Assembly (NCBI GenBank): GCA_016649475.1
Contig: JAENXP010000214.1
Span: forward strand, 1 to 5,421
DNA length: 5,421 nucleotides
Source of the DNA: Burkholderiales bacterium
GTDB lineage: Bacteria > Pseudomonadota > Gammaproteobacteria > Burkholderiales > SG8-39
Reading direction: 5' to 3'
The position numbers and the translations under genes are program-made. The stretch's first letter is position 1. Every line of letters begins with the position of its first letter. The notes under the pieces are model-generated. The model had not been told where the DNA came from, made no database searches, and saw nothing but the letters and a program-made list of their open reading frames with translations. Positions 1 to 5,421 of this stretch are shown here, piece after piece.

Positions 1-15
1 CCCCGAAGGTCTCGA

Positions 16-53
16 TCCCCCTTGAGGGGAAAGTCCCCGCAGGGGATATCCCC
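16..53. repeat. Interleaved TCCCC/GGGGA hairpin arms upstream of gluQRS
   Basis: Five short arms alternate: TCCCC at 16-20, GGGGA at 26-30, TCCCC at 34-38, GGGGA at 42-46 and TCCCC at 49-53. Each neighbouring pair can form a 5-bp GC stem, and 42-53 (GGGGATATCCCC) is a perfect 12-base palindrome. The pairings are mutually exclusive. The block lies 30 bases before the gluQRS start. It could be the terminator region of a gene left of the window, or structure in the gluQRS leader. No T-tract follows any stem closely. The repeat pattern is seen directly; its role is unknown. Confidence 0.5.
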
Positions 54-83
54 TCATATTGAAATAAACTCTTAGAATCGCGC

Positions 84-986
84 ATGAACCAATATCGCGG
101 CCGCTTCGCCCCCTCGCCCACGGGGCCATTGCACTTCGGCTCGCTCGTAGCCGCCGTGGGCAGCTGCCTGGAGGCGAGGAGCCATAACGGCCAATGGCTG
201 GTACGAATGGAGGACCTGGACACGCCGCGCGAGCAGCCCGGCGCCGCCGACACGATCCTGCGCACGCTCGAAGCCTGCGGTTTGGACTGGGATGGCAATG
301 TCATGTACCAGAGCCGGCGCAAGGACGCTTATGGCGCCGCGCTGGCGCGTCTGCAGGCGCAGGGCCTGACCTATCCCTGCGGCTGCTCCAGACGGGAAAT
401 TGCAGATTCGACCCTCGCTCCGGATGGCGCGCTGATCTATCCCGGCACCTGCCGCAATGGCCTCGCGACCGGAAAAACGCCCCGCGCCACCCGCGTACGC
501 GCCGGCGACACTGTTATCGAATTCGACGACGCGCTGCAGGGTCGGATATGCCAGGATCTCGCCGCCGCAGCCGGCGACTTCGTGTTGCTGCGCGCCGATG
601 GGCTTTATGCCTACCAGCTCGCGGTGGTAGTCGACGATGCCGAACAGGGGATCACCGATGTAGTACGCGGTGCCGATCTGCTCGACTCGACACCACGCCA
701 GATCTATCTGCAGCGCCTGCTCGGATTGCCCACGCCGCGTTACCTCCACCTGCCGGCCGCGGTGAATGCCGCCGGCGAGAAACTATCCAAACAGACACGC
801 GCTGCGCCGGTGGATGAACGCGATCCGGTACCCGCGCTGGTGCAGGTCGTGCAATTTCTCGGCCAGACGCCGCCGCCGCAGCTGCAGCGAGCGACATTGA
901 CCGAGTTTTGGGACTGGGCTAAGACAAATTGGAATTCAGAGCACATCCCGCACCGGCACAGTCTTCCCTTTACCTACAACCTGTAA
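84..986 (+). CDS. gluQRS: Glutamyl-Q tRNA(Asp) synthetase
   Basis: This cytoplasmic enzyme is a paralogue of the catalytic half of glutamyl-tRNA synthetase. It activates glutamate with ATP and attaches it to the queuosine base at position 34 of tRNA(Asp), a wobble-base modification, rather than to the 3' end. At 300 residues it has the short GluQRS length and lacks the anticodon-binding domain of GltX. Visible signatures are RFAPSPTGPLHFGSL (residues 7-21, with the HIGH-type motif as HFGS at 17-20), RMEDLDTPRE (41-50), and a zinc site typical of the family (C99, C101, Y119, C123). LAVVVDDAEQGITDVVRGADLL (179-200, split by family-conserved DD) and the KMSKS-type KLSKQ (233-237) follow. The ATG at 84 places the N-terminus right before the first catalytic motif, as in E. 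coli GluQ; no clear Shine-Dalgarno precedes it. In many proteobacteria the gene follows dksA, but the upstream neighbour is outside the window. The next gene is convergent, so no downstream operon partner exists. Confidence 0.96.
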   Translation: MNQYRGRFAPSPTGPLHFGSLVAAVGSCLEARSHNGQWLVRMEDLDTPREQPGAADTILRTLEACGLDWDGNVMYQSRRKDAYGAALARLQAQGLTYPCGCSRREIADSTLAPDGALIYPGTCRNGLATGKTPRATRVRAGDTVIEFDDALQGRICQDLAAAAGDFVLLRADGLYAYQLAVVVDDAEQGITDVVRGADLLDSTPRQIYLQRLLGLPTPRYLHLPAAVNAAGEKLSKQTRAAPVDERDPVPALVQVVQFLGQTPPPQLQRATLTEFWDWAKTNWNSEHIPHRHSLPFTYNL

Positions 987-1044
987 ATTGATGGGCCCGG
1001 CACGCCTCACCAGGGCTGAAGTCAGGTGTCCACAATCGCCTGCG

Positions 1045-1944
1045 TCAATGCCTGGACGAAAGCACAATGCCGCCGACGATCAATGCGAATGCTGCCGCAT
1101 GGTAAAGATGCGGCATTTCTCCTAAAAAGGCCGCCGACATCAACGCCGCGAAAAGAGGTGTCAGATTGCTGAAGAAACCCGCCATTGTCGGCCCCGCGCG
1201 CTGTATTCCGGCCCCCCAACAGCGATAGGCCAGAATGGCGGGTCCGACCGCGATGTACAGCAGCGCGGCGCCCAGCGTCCAACTCCAGACGATGTGCGGG
1301 TCGCTGACCGCCCATTCGCCGGCCGCAAACACGCTGGACCACATCACGCCGAAAACGATCTGGGCCAGCAGAAATGCAGTCCAGTCGCTGCGGATATTCT
1401 TCGGCTCTTGTGGACGCGTCAGCAGCCAGCTGTAAAAGGACCAGGCGATGGTCGCGGCTATCATGAAAAGATCGCCTGCCACCAGATGCAGCGCCAGCAA
1501 TTGACGCCATTCACCGCGGCTGAGTACCAGCAACACCCCGGCTATCGACAATACAGCGCCGATCACCTGCTTGCGCCGGATCTTCGCGCTGAAGAAAAGC
1601 CCCCCCACAACCAGCATCCATACCGGCATGCTGGACGCGACCAGGGTCACGTTTATCGGAGTGGAACTCTGCAAGGCGAGGTACTGAAGTGAGTTGTAGA
1701 GACCCACCCCAAGCAGTCCCAGCAACGCAAAGCGCCGCCAGCTAGCCCATAAGCCGCTGCCACGGCGGAAGATCGAACCGGCCAATGGCAACAGGATCAC
1801 CAGGGCGATGACCCATCGCATCAGATTCAAGGTCATCGGCGGTATCCACTCGTGGACCAGACGACCGACGACGGCATTTCCGGCCCAGAGCACCGGCGGC
1901 ACGGTGAGCAACAAAGCGGTAGACAGGCTTACTCTGTGTTTCAT
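1045..1944 (-). CDS. EamA/DMT-family inner-membrane transporter (first copy)
   Basis: This is a predicted 10-TM drug/metabolite transporter superfamily protein of 299 residues, the usual length, built from two EamA repeats. Repeat 1 spans about residues 8-142 (PPVLWAGNAVVGRLV near the start, then INVTLVASSMPVWMLVVGGLFF). Repeat 2 spans about 154-296 (GDLFMIAATIAWSFYSWLL, and a final hairpin with GPTMAGFFSNLTPLFAALMSA then FLGE). The family exports amino acids, metabolites or drugs across the inner membrane; the substrate cannot be read from sequence. The ATG at 1944 gives a natural N-terminus (MKHRVSLS, then TM1). An in-frame GTG at 1956 would add four residues, and neither start has a good Shine-Dalgarno. 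The gene stands alone: gluQRS converges on it 58 bases away, and a 117-base gap plus a hairpin element separates it from the upstream DUF3014 gene on the same strand. The family assignment is firm; the exact start is uncertain. Confidence 0.92.
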   Translation of the reverse strand: MKHRVSLSTALLLTVPPVLWAGNAVVGRLVHEWIPPMTLNLMRWVIALVILLPLAGSIFRRGSGLWASWRRFALLGLLGVGLYNSLQYLALQSSTPINVTLVASSMPVWMLVVGGLFFSAKIRRKQVIGAVLSIAGVLLVLSRGEWRQLLALHLVAGDLFMIAATIAWSFYSWLLTRPQEPKNIRSDWTAFLLAQIVFGVMWSSVFAAGEWAVSDPHIVWSWTLGAALLYIAVGPAILAYRCWGAGIQRAGPTMAGFFSNLTPLFAALMSAAFLGEMPHLYHAAAFALIVGGIVLSSRH

Positions 1945-2060
1945 GAGAGATGGCACTGTCCAGTTGCGAAAGGCGCAGCGATATCAATGCGCCGCATGCC
2001 CGGGGTTCGCGCCTGGCTCACCCCAGCTACACAAACGCGCAACAAAATCGGCGGCGGCCT

Positions 2061-2123
2061 GCTAGGGTCTGTTGAAATTCACCGCCTGGGACGCTCATGT
2101 GCTGAATGTCAACAGACCCTAGC
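2061..2123. repeat. Near-perfect inverted repeat, MITE-like hairpin element
   Basis: The arm at 2062-2083 begins CTAGGGTCTGTTGA and is the reverse complement of 2101-2122 at 20 of 22 positions; the mismatches are at the 15th and 21st bases. One more G-C pair forms at 2061/2123, and the loop is 17 bases (2084-2100). Both outer ends read CTAG. This fits a 53-base core (2066-2118) with roughly 18-base terminal repeats and a CTAG target duplication. It also fits a TA duplication around a slightly longer core. Small transposase-less elements with such ends are typical MITEs mobilised by a related IS, and CTAG/YTAR-type targets are known for IS5-family elements; the link here is inference. The right arm contains the TAG stop of the DUF3014 gene (complement of 2119-2121). 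The structure could also act as a transcription terminator or mRNA 3'-end stabiliser, although no T-run follows it on either strand. Confidence 0.7.
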
Positions 2124-2949
2124 GGCCCACTTTCTCTTGCGCGATCAGTTTGCGGATCTCGGCGAGCTTCAACTTGAGCCGTTTCCTGTTTTCCATCCCC
2201 GCGCGCAGGAGTATCTTCTGCCCGCTCGACAGCCCCTCGAGCGCGGGATCGGAGAAACGGTACAGCAACCAAAGGCGTGTCGGTATGAGCGGACCTCTGA
2301 TTTCAGGAACCTCGACTAGCAGCGCGCCGGGCGGTTCGGGGGTGTCGAGCAGCAGATCAATCACAGCAATCAGCCGGTCGTTAAAGTACTTCCCGGGATA
2401 GCCTAGGCCTTCGTAGGCGCTCTGGAACAGCGGGTAAAGCTCCCGGTACAGCGCGACCGCGCGTTCGCTGTCCACAGCTTCGACTAGCGTGACGAATGGC
2501 AGGTAACGGGCGGCATTCGCCGCGCCGATGACGCTCGTCCCATTGACAGTCTCGACGGTGAAGCGCCCGGGCGTCGGATGAATCGGCCACCTGCCTGGCG
2601 GCGCGAGCGGACGCGCCAGGTTGTCCACCGTAGCCACGACGCGACGCACGAAATTGTCCAACTGCAGGTCTGCCAAGACGGTCTTTGCCCCAAAGAGATC
2701 CGTGACCTGTTCCTTGACGAAATCGTCAGCCTGCTCTATCGGCGGCAGCTTCGTCATGCCGGGCGGTGGCGGGACAGGAAATTGGATCGCCGGCTCCGGC
2801 GCTACAGTCGCAGGTGGCGGCGCAATCGCGGGAGCCGACACGACCGGGACCGGGGGCGGCAATTGCGGCGGCGCCTGCCGTAGCCAGAAATATGCGCCGA
2901 TCGCGACCAATGCCAGGACTGTCGCCAGCACAATCCACAATCTTTTCAT
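2119..2949 (-). CDS. DUF3014 domain protein, membrane-anchored
   Basis: The function is unknown, but the family is recognisable as DUF3014 (proteobacterial, about 280 residues; 276 here). A single N-terminal TM anchor (about residues 3-23, IVLATVLALVAIGAYFWL) is followed by a Pro/Ala/Val-rich linker (about 26-70). This implies a mostly periplasmic protein. The conserved domain follows: TKLPPIEQADDFV (66-78), FVRRVVATVDNLARPLAP (100-117), and RYLPFVTLVEAVDSERAVALYRELYPLFQSAYEGLGYPGKYFNDRLIAVIDLLLDTP (given in part; about 148-204). The C-terminal end is basic and helical (RKRLKLKLAEIRKLI). The ATG at 2949 is chosen because GAGG lies five bases upstream; an in-frame GTG at 2967 would add six residues with no ribosome-binding site. 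It is divergent from the small membrane-protein gene starting at 3019, with only 69 bases for both promoters. Its TAG stop sits inside the right arm of the hairpin element. Confidence 0.88.
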   Translation of the reverse strand: MKRLWIVLATVLALVAIGAYFWLRQAPPQLPPPVPVVSAPAIAPPPATVAPEPAIQFPVPPPPGMTKLPPIEQADDFVKEQVTDLFGAKTVLADLQLDNFVRRVVATVDNLARPLAPPGRWPIHPTPGRFTVETVNGTSVIGAANAARYLPFVTLVEAVDSERAVALYRELYPLFQSAYEGLGYPGKYFNDRLIAVIDLLLDTPEPPGALLVEVPEIRGPLIPTRLWLLYRFSDPALEGLSSGQKILLRAGMENRKRLKLKLAEIRKLIAQEKVGR

Positions 2950-3018
2950 GCCGACCTCGCTATACACTGATGGGTGAAGATAATCTTACTCCGCTGACGT
3001 CCGCATCCGGGCGGAAAA
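2950..3018. promoter_or_regulatory. Short divergent intergenic region, presumed two promoters
   Basis: These 69 bases separate two divergent starts, so promoters for both genes are expected here or overlapping the coding ends. On the minus strand TGTATA (complement of 2961-2966), about 11 bases before the DUF3014 ATG, and the GAGG ribosome-binding site (complement of 2955-2958) are visible. On the plus strand TAATCT (2981-2986) resembles a -10 box. No matching -35 boxes are convincing on either strand. The assignment is from geometry plus weak matches. Confidence 0.3.
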
Positions 3019-3432
3019 TTGGCGCGCGGTGCAAAATTGAGTAATGCCGAACTTAGAAGATACCTGCGCCTCAGTTGTGTCGTCATTTTGGTGACAGGGC
3101 TGTGCGGCGCAATGCTGATTTACCTCCTGGCCGAAGACGTTCCCGACGACTCCCTCGGGTATGTGATCGCGAACGGTACGCTGCACCCCCTGTCGACGCG
3201 CGACTCCAAGGCATACCGTCGCGAAGTGCAACGCTTTGGCGGCAAGGGGGCTTTGGCCCTCGACGATTTCAGTCGCTGGTTCGCGGAACTGTGGCGGGGA
3301 AAGACGCTGGGAAAAACCGTAGCCTGGATCAGTGTTCTGGCATCGCTGGCAATCTACCTTTTCAGCAACTATCTGGGGCCGGACACGACGCGGGACAGCA
3401 AGCATCGGCGCGAACGCGACGGGCCCGACTGA
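3019..3432 (+). CDS. Small two-TM membrane protein of unknown function
   Basis: I do not recognise a named family. The 137-residue product has a short basic N-terminus (LSNAELRRYLRL), a first TM at about 18-37 (SCVVILVTGLCGAMLIYLL) and a polar central loop of about 60 residues. The loop contains GYVIANGTLHPLSTRDSKAY, then REVQRFGGKGALALDDFSRWFAELWRGKTLG. A second TM lies at about 99-119, and the tail is basic and hydrophilic (RDSKHRRERD). Positive charge at both ends suggests that both termini are cytoplasmic and the loop periplasmic. The frame is open from a TGA at 2995. The only early starts are TTG at 3019 (weak GCGGA upstream) and TTG at 3037, so the start is uncertain. Balanced composition and clean topology argue for a real gene. 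It is divergent from the DUF3014 gene, which may hint at a shared setting. Confidence 0.72.
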   Translation: MARGAKLSNAELRRYLRLSCVVILVTGLCGAMLIYLLAEDVPDDSLGYVIANGTLHPLSTRDSKAYRREVQRFGGKGALALDDFSRWFAELWRGKTLGKTVAWISVLASLAIYLFSNYLGPDTTRDSKHRRERDGPD

Positions 3433-3454
3433 CTGAGACGGGGAAGGCCGGATC

Positions 3455-3503
3455 GGGCCGCGCCGCGGCCCTGCATCGACCCGCGCGGCGCAGGCGCCGC
3501 GCG
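3455..3503. terminator. Two GC-rich palindromes between convergent genes, possible bidirectional terminator
   Basis: The first palindrome is GGGCCGCG at 3455-3462, a single C, then CGCGGCCC at 3464-3471. The second has 10-base arms, CGCGCGGCGC (3482-3491) and GCGCCGCGCG (3494-3503), with only AG between. Both can form very stable hairpins after opening of the central bases. They sit in the 155-base gap between the stop of the two-TM protein gene (+, 3432) and the stop of the small soluble protein gene (-, 3588), where both transcripts must end. No T-tract follows on either strand, so these are not canonical intrinsic terminators. They may instead halt or protect the 3' ends with Rho. Confidence 0.4.
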
Positions 3504-3587
3504 CAGTCTGCGAAAAGCCCGCGGATCAGCGGTCCTGGGCAGCCTATCCAGGCGACTTGCTGTCGCAGGTTCCGACAAGCGCCTTCT

Positions 3588-4016
3588 TTAGTGTATCGCC
3601 CCCTCGATGATCTGACGAACCTCCTGCTCCAGACCCTTGGAGGGGGTGACCACCGCCTGTTTGCCACACACCTCTGTCGAGAAACGCGGTGTTTCGCTGG
3701 CGTGCTCGTAGGCCTGGCCCAGTTTGCCGATCAGTTTTCCAACCTGGATTTGCGACAGCTTGTTCTCCTCTGCCAGCTCTTTGAGACTGCTCACTTTGCC
3801 GTCGTGGATCCATGCGATGCCGAAGCTCTTGGGCGGTTTGCCGAGAAAAACGAACGCCTCGTGTTCCGCTGGCACAACCTCAAGGCGGTCGGGGGCGCGG
3901 CGGGCCAAGTCTTCGAGCAGTGCTCTTACCTCGCTGAGTTGGGCTTGTGCCTCATTATCTTCAGGGAGCGGCGGGTAGTCCTTGTTGCCGCCAAACAGCT
4001 TGTCGAGAATTCCCAT
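3588..4016 (-). CDS. Small soluble protein of unknown function
   Basis: I do not recognise a characterised family for this 142-residue protein. It starts MGILDKLFGGNKDYPPLP, an N-terminal amphipathic patch followed by a proline turn. An acidic helix follows (about 21-42, NEAQAQLSEVRALLEDLARR), then a likely beta region, AFVFLGKPPKSFGIAWIHDG (54-73). Next is a predicted helix pair, KELAEENKLSQIQVGKLIGKLGQAYEHA (79-106, shortened description: charged then Gly/Leu-rich). The C-terminus is a short beta/helix end (FSTEVCGKQAVVTPSKGLEQEVRQII). No signal peptide or TM segment is visible, so it is probably cytoplasmic. The ATG at 4016 is chosen because a strong AAGGAGGAG lies eight bases upstream (complement of 4023-4031); an upstream extension to 4070 would run through a T9 tract and is rejected. 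It converges with the two-TM gene and is preceded by its own 275-base leader/promoter region. Confidence 0.85.
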   Translation of the reverse strand: MGILDKLFGGNKDYPPLPEDNEAQAQLSEVRALLEDLARRAPDRLEVVPAEHEAFVFLGKPPKSFGIAWIHDGKVSSLKELAEENKLSQIQVGKLIGKLGQAYEHASETPRFSTEVCGKQAVVTPSKGLEQEVRQIIEGAIH

Positions 4017-4022
4017 GATGAT

Positions 4023-4031
4023 CTCCTCCTT
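4023..4031 (-). promoter_or_regulatory. Strong Shine-Dalgarno deciding the 4016 start
   Basis: AAGGAGGAG on the minus strand contains a full AGGAGG core ending eight bases before the ATG at 4016. It is by far the best ribosome-binding site in the window. It fixes the start of the small soluble protein at MGILDK rather than at the upstream in-frame ATG at 4070. Confidence 0.85.
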
Positions 4032-4041
4032 ATGCTCGATC

Positions 4042-4099
4042 AAAAAAAAAGAACCCGATAGCACATTCAAGATTGCCAGTCATGAGGCGTAATCGGGCT
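4042..4099 (-). terminator. Terminator-like stem plus T9 in the leader of the 3588-4016 gene
   Basis: Read on the minus strand, AGCCCGAT (complement of 4092-4099) can pair over 8 positions, including one G-T, with ATCGGGTT (complement of 4052-4059). One C and then nine T follow (complement of 4042-4050). That is the layout of an intrinsic terminator, but the loop is long (32 bases). A competing pairing, GATAGC with GCTATC, overlaps the same arms. The T-run ends just before the Shine-Dalgarno. It could terminate transcripts coming from the upstream DMT gene or act as an attenuator for the downstream gene. The repeats are seen; the function is inference. Confidence 0.4.
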
Positions 4100-4291
4100 A
4101 TCCAAGCCTACACGCTATTGGCGATAATTCAAAATCCGATGTGTCCCGCCGCCATATTCTCGTGATCCGCCGTGCCAGAATGCCTGCGCGTCACTGTCCT
4201 GCGCGGATTGTCTGCGACACTGTCCGCAGGAACGCGCCACGCCTTAGGTGGCGTACCGGCTATGATGCGGCGCAAGTTCTGCCAACGACTG
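4100..4291. other. Intergenic stretch with hairpins and no gene
   Basis: This is the remaining part of the 275-base gap between two minus-strand genes. It holds a hairpin, CGCCAC (4235-4240) with GTGGCG (4248-4253) and a 7-base loop, about 40 bases after the stop of the second DMT transporter. A weaker one pairs CCTGCG (4198-4203) with CGCAGG (4225-4230). Neither has a T-tract, so they are only possible 3'-end structures. On the minus strand TTGAAT (complement of 4127-4132) followed 16 bases later by TAGGCT is a possible weak promoter for the small soluble protein gene. No coding region is supported here. Confidence 0.3.
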
Positions 4292-5209
4292 CTATTTCAT
4301 CCTGAACAGCGCGCGCATCGAGCCCGGCGGCAGCATTACGGTGGCGAGCGCCAGCAGCACCAGCGCCAGCGCCGCGAAATCCTGCCAACGCGGAACTTCG
4401 GATAGCACCAGCATGCCGCTGAATACCCCGACGACCGGGATCATCAAGGTCGACAACGAAGACACGCCCACCGGAACTGTCGTGGCAATTTTGATCCAGG
4501 CCCACTGGCAGAAGATGAAAGAGACAAGAATATTGTAGATCACCGCGACCGCGGGTCCGGGAGTCAACGGTCTCAGGTCGTGCATCTCGAACGCGAGCGC
4601 GCCGGCGTAAATCGGGATGCCGCCCAGCAGCAACTGCCATGCGGTGAACGACGCCACCGGCAGACGCACTGGATAGCGCTTCATCATTACCGTACCCGTG
4701 GCCCAGGAAAGCGCCGCGCCCAGCATCAACAACGTGCCCTTGGGCGCCGCCTGCACCGCCTGCAGTTCGTTCGACAGCAGCAGCAACATCGCGCCCATGC
4801 CCAGGGCAACACCGAGCATGCGCCGCGCGGTGAGGCGTTCGTGCAGCAGCCAGGCAGATAACAGCACGCCCCACAGCGGCATGGTGAAAGCCAGAATGGC
4901 CGCGCGGCCGGAAGCCATGTAGCTGATGCCGTAGACGACGCACACGTTCCAGACCGTGATATTGAAAAACGTAATGAGCAGCAGCCGGCCCCATTGGCCG
5001 CGCGGCGGGCGCAAGCGCAAGCCCGCGCGGGCGGCTATGGCGAACAGGCCGGTTGCTCCGCCCAGAAGACAGGCGCTGCGGAAACTCAGCGCCGGCACCT
5101 GGGTCAGCGCCAGCTTGATCATGGGCCAGTTGAATCCCCAGCCCAGCGTGAGCGCCACCAGCAACCACAGGATCGAAGCCGGAAAGTTCTGGCGCTCCTG
5201 GGCGTTCAA
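4292..5209 (-). CDS. EamA/DMT-family inner-membrane transporter (second copy)
   Basis: This is a predicted 10-TM drug/metabolite transporter of 305 residues with two EamA repeats. Repeat 1 spans about residues 13-146 (LVALTLGWGFNWPMIKLAL, then GRAAILAFTMPLWGVLLSAW, then LLHERLTARRMLG and GMGAMLLLL). Repeat 2 spans about 159-294 (LLMLGAALSWATGTVMMKRY, then VGVSSLSTLMIPVVGVFSG, then LVLSEVPRWQDFAALALVLL). The GRAAILAFTMPLW stretch and the acidic residue closing each repeat (E124, E271) are typical of the family. The substrate is unknown; export of amino acids or metabolites is the usual role. It is not a close duplicate of the DMT gene at 1045-1944, with which it shares only fold-level motifs. 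The start is TTG at 5209, overlapping the upstream ORF's TGA stop as TTGA. No other start lies before TM1, so translation is probably coupled to the upstream gene. Confidence 0.92.
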   Translation of the reverse strand: MNAQERQNFPASILWLLVALTLGWGFNWPMIKLALTQVPALSFRSACLLGGATGLFAIAARAGLRLRPPRGQWGRLLLITFFNITVWNVCVVYGISYMASGRAAILAFTMPLWGVLLSAWLLHERLTARRMLGVALGMGAMLLLLSNELQAVQAAPKGTLLMLGAALSWATGTVMMKRYPVRLPVASFTAWQLLLGGIPIYAGALAFEMHDLRPLTPGPAVAVIYNILVSFIFCQWAWIKIATTVPVGVSSLSTLMIPVVGVFSGMLVLSEVPRWQDFAALALVLLALATVMLPPGSMRALFRMK

Positions 5210-5421
5210 GCTTGCTTCTCGGCACGCAGAGCAAGCTCTACCGCGCGCAGGTCGGCGCTGGCGTCGATTGCGACGCCGATCGAGGCCTCGAGCTCGCGCC
5301 CGAGCGCCATCGCGACGCAGCCTTCCTCGAGCTTGCCCGCCGCGGTCAGCAGGCCCTGACCGGTCAGCCCAGCCGACGGGCTCGAGGGAGCGGCCTCGGC
5401 CAGCTCCCTGGCGGCCGCCAC
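5206..5421 (-). CDS. C-terminal part of an unidentified protein, cut by the window edge
   Basis: The reading frame is open from the right edge of the window to a TGA at 5206-5208, giving at least 71 residues. The sequence is alanine-rich, with an apparently flexible stretch (EAAPSSPSAGLTGQG). A compact end follows (KLEEGCVAMALGRELEASI, then GVAIDASADLRAVELALRAEKQA) that looks alpha/beta-like. I cannot name the family from this fragment. It has no TM segment. A GTG falls exactly at the edge, but the true start is very probably outside. Its stop overlaps the TTG start of the second DMT transporter, so the two genes probably form an operon with coupled translation. The reality of the frame is supported by this overlap and by the lack of another gene at this place. 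Confidence 0.6.
   Translation of the reverse strand: MAAARELAEAAPSSPSAGLTGQGLLTAAGKLEEGCVAMALGRELEASIGVAIDASADLRAVELALRAEKQA

Noticed and set aside
72..749. A 225-codon minus-strand open frame antisense to gluQRS
   Set aside because: gluQRS carries all family motifs on the plus strand; the antisense product shows no recognisable domain or ribosome-binding site and is explained by GC-rich codon bias.
2119..2949. The DUF3014 gene as truncated by the hairpin element
   Set aside because: The conserved core is complete, the 276-residue length is usual, and reconstruction without the element still gives a TAG at the same codon.
3075..4061. A long plus-strand open frame of 328 codons across the two small genes
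   Set aside because: It runs in another frame over the two-TM gene and antisense to the 3588-4016 gene. The translation has low-complexity, arginine-rich stretches and no recognisable fold, as expected from open antisense frames in GC-rich DNA.
1045..5209. The two DMT transporters as a recent gene duplication or one paired heteromeric transporter
   Set aside because: Their sequences differ throughout apart from fold-level EamA features, they lie in separate transcription units more than 2 kb apart, and DMT heteromers are normally small adjacent 4-TM proteins, not 10-TM proteins.
4260..5234. A 324-codon minus-strand open frame over the second DMT transporter
   Set aside because: It is a frame-shifted shadow: its product is Gly/Ala/Arg-rich without membrane segments, whereas the other frame gives a clean 10-TM EamA protein.

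Overview
The window is high-GC chromosomal DNA with compact, ordinary bacterial gene packing. The gene set and protein sequences suggest a proteobacterium, most likely a betaproteobacterium. This rests on the GluQRS, DUF3014 and DMT-transporter protein types and on high-GC codon use; no rRNA or other decisive taxonomic marker is present. I see no phage genes, transposase, CRISPR array, tRNA or rRNA.

Layout, left to right. Positions 1-83 hold a leader rich in alternating TCCCC/GGGGA arms. Next is gluQRS (+), which glutamylates the queuosine base of tRNA(Asp). It converges on a 10-TM EamA/DMT-family exporter (-). A 162-base gap follows, containing a 53-base hairpin element that looks like a miniature inverted-repeat element and abuts the stop codon of the next gene. 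That gene is a DUF3014 membrane-anchored protein (-). It is divergent from a small two-TM protein of unknown function (+), with about 69 bases between the two starts. The two-TM gene converges, across two very GC-rich palindromes, on a small soluble protein of unknown function (-). That protein has a strong Shine-Dalgarno and a terminator-like stem plus T9 in its leader. The last part of the window holds a second, clearly different EamA/DMT exporter (-). Its TTG start overlaps the stop of an upstream ORF (-) that runs off the right edge.

How the genes relate. Apart from the coupled pair at the right end (partial ORF plus second DMT transporter), the genes look like independent transcription units with frequent strand switches, and nothing ties them into one pathway. 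I do not see a convincing new biological system. The items most worth a second look are the hairpin element at the DUF3014 stop codon, the stem/T-tract in the leader of the 3588-4016 gene, the interleaved arms upstream of gluQRS, and the two small conserved-looking proteins without known function.
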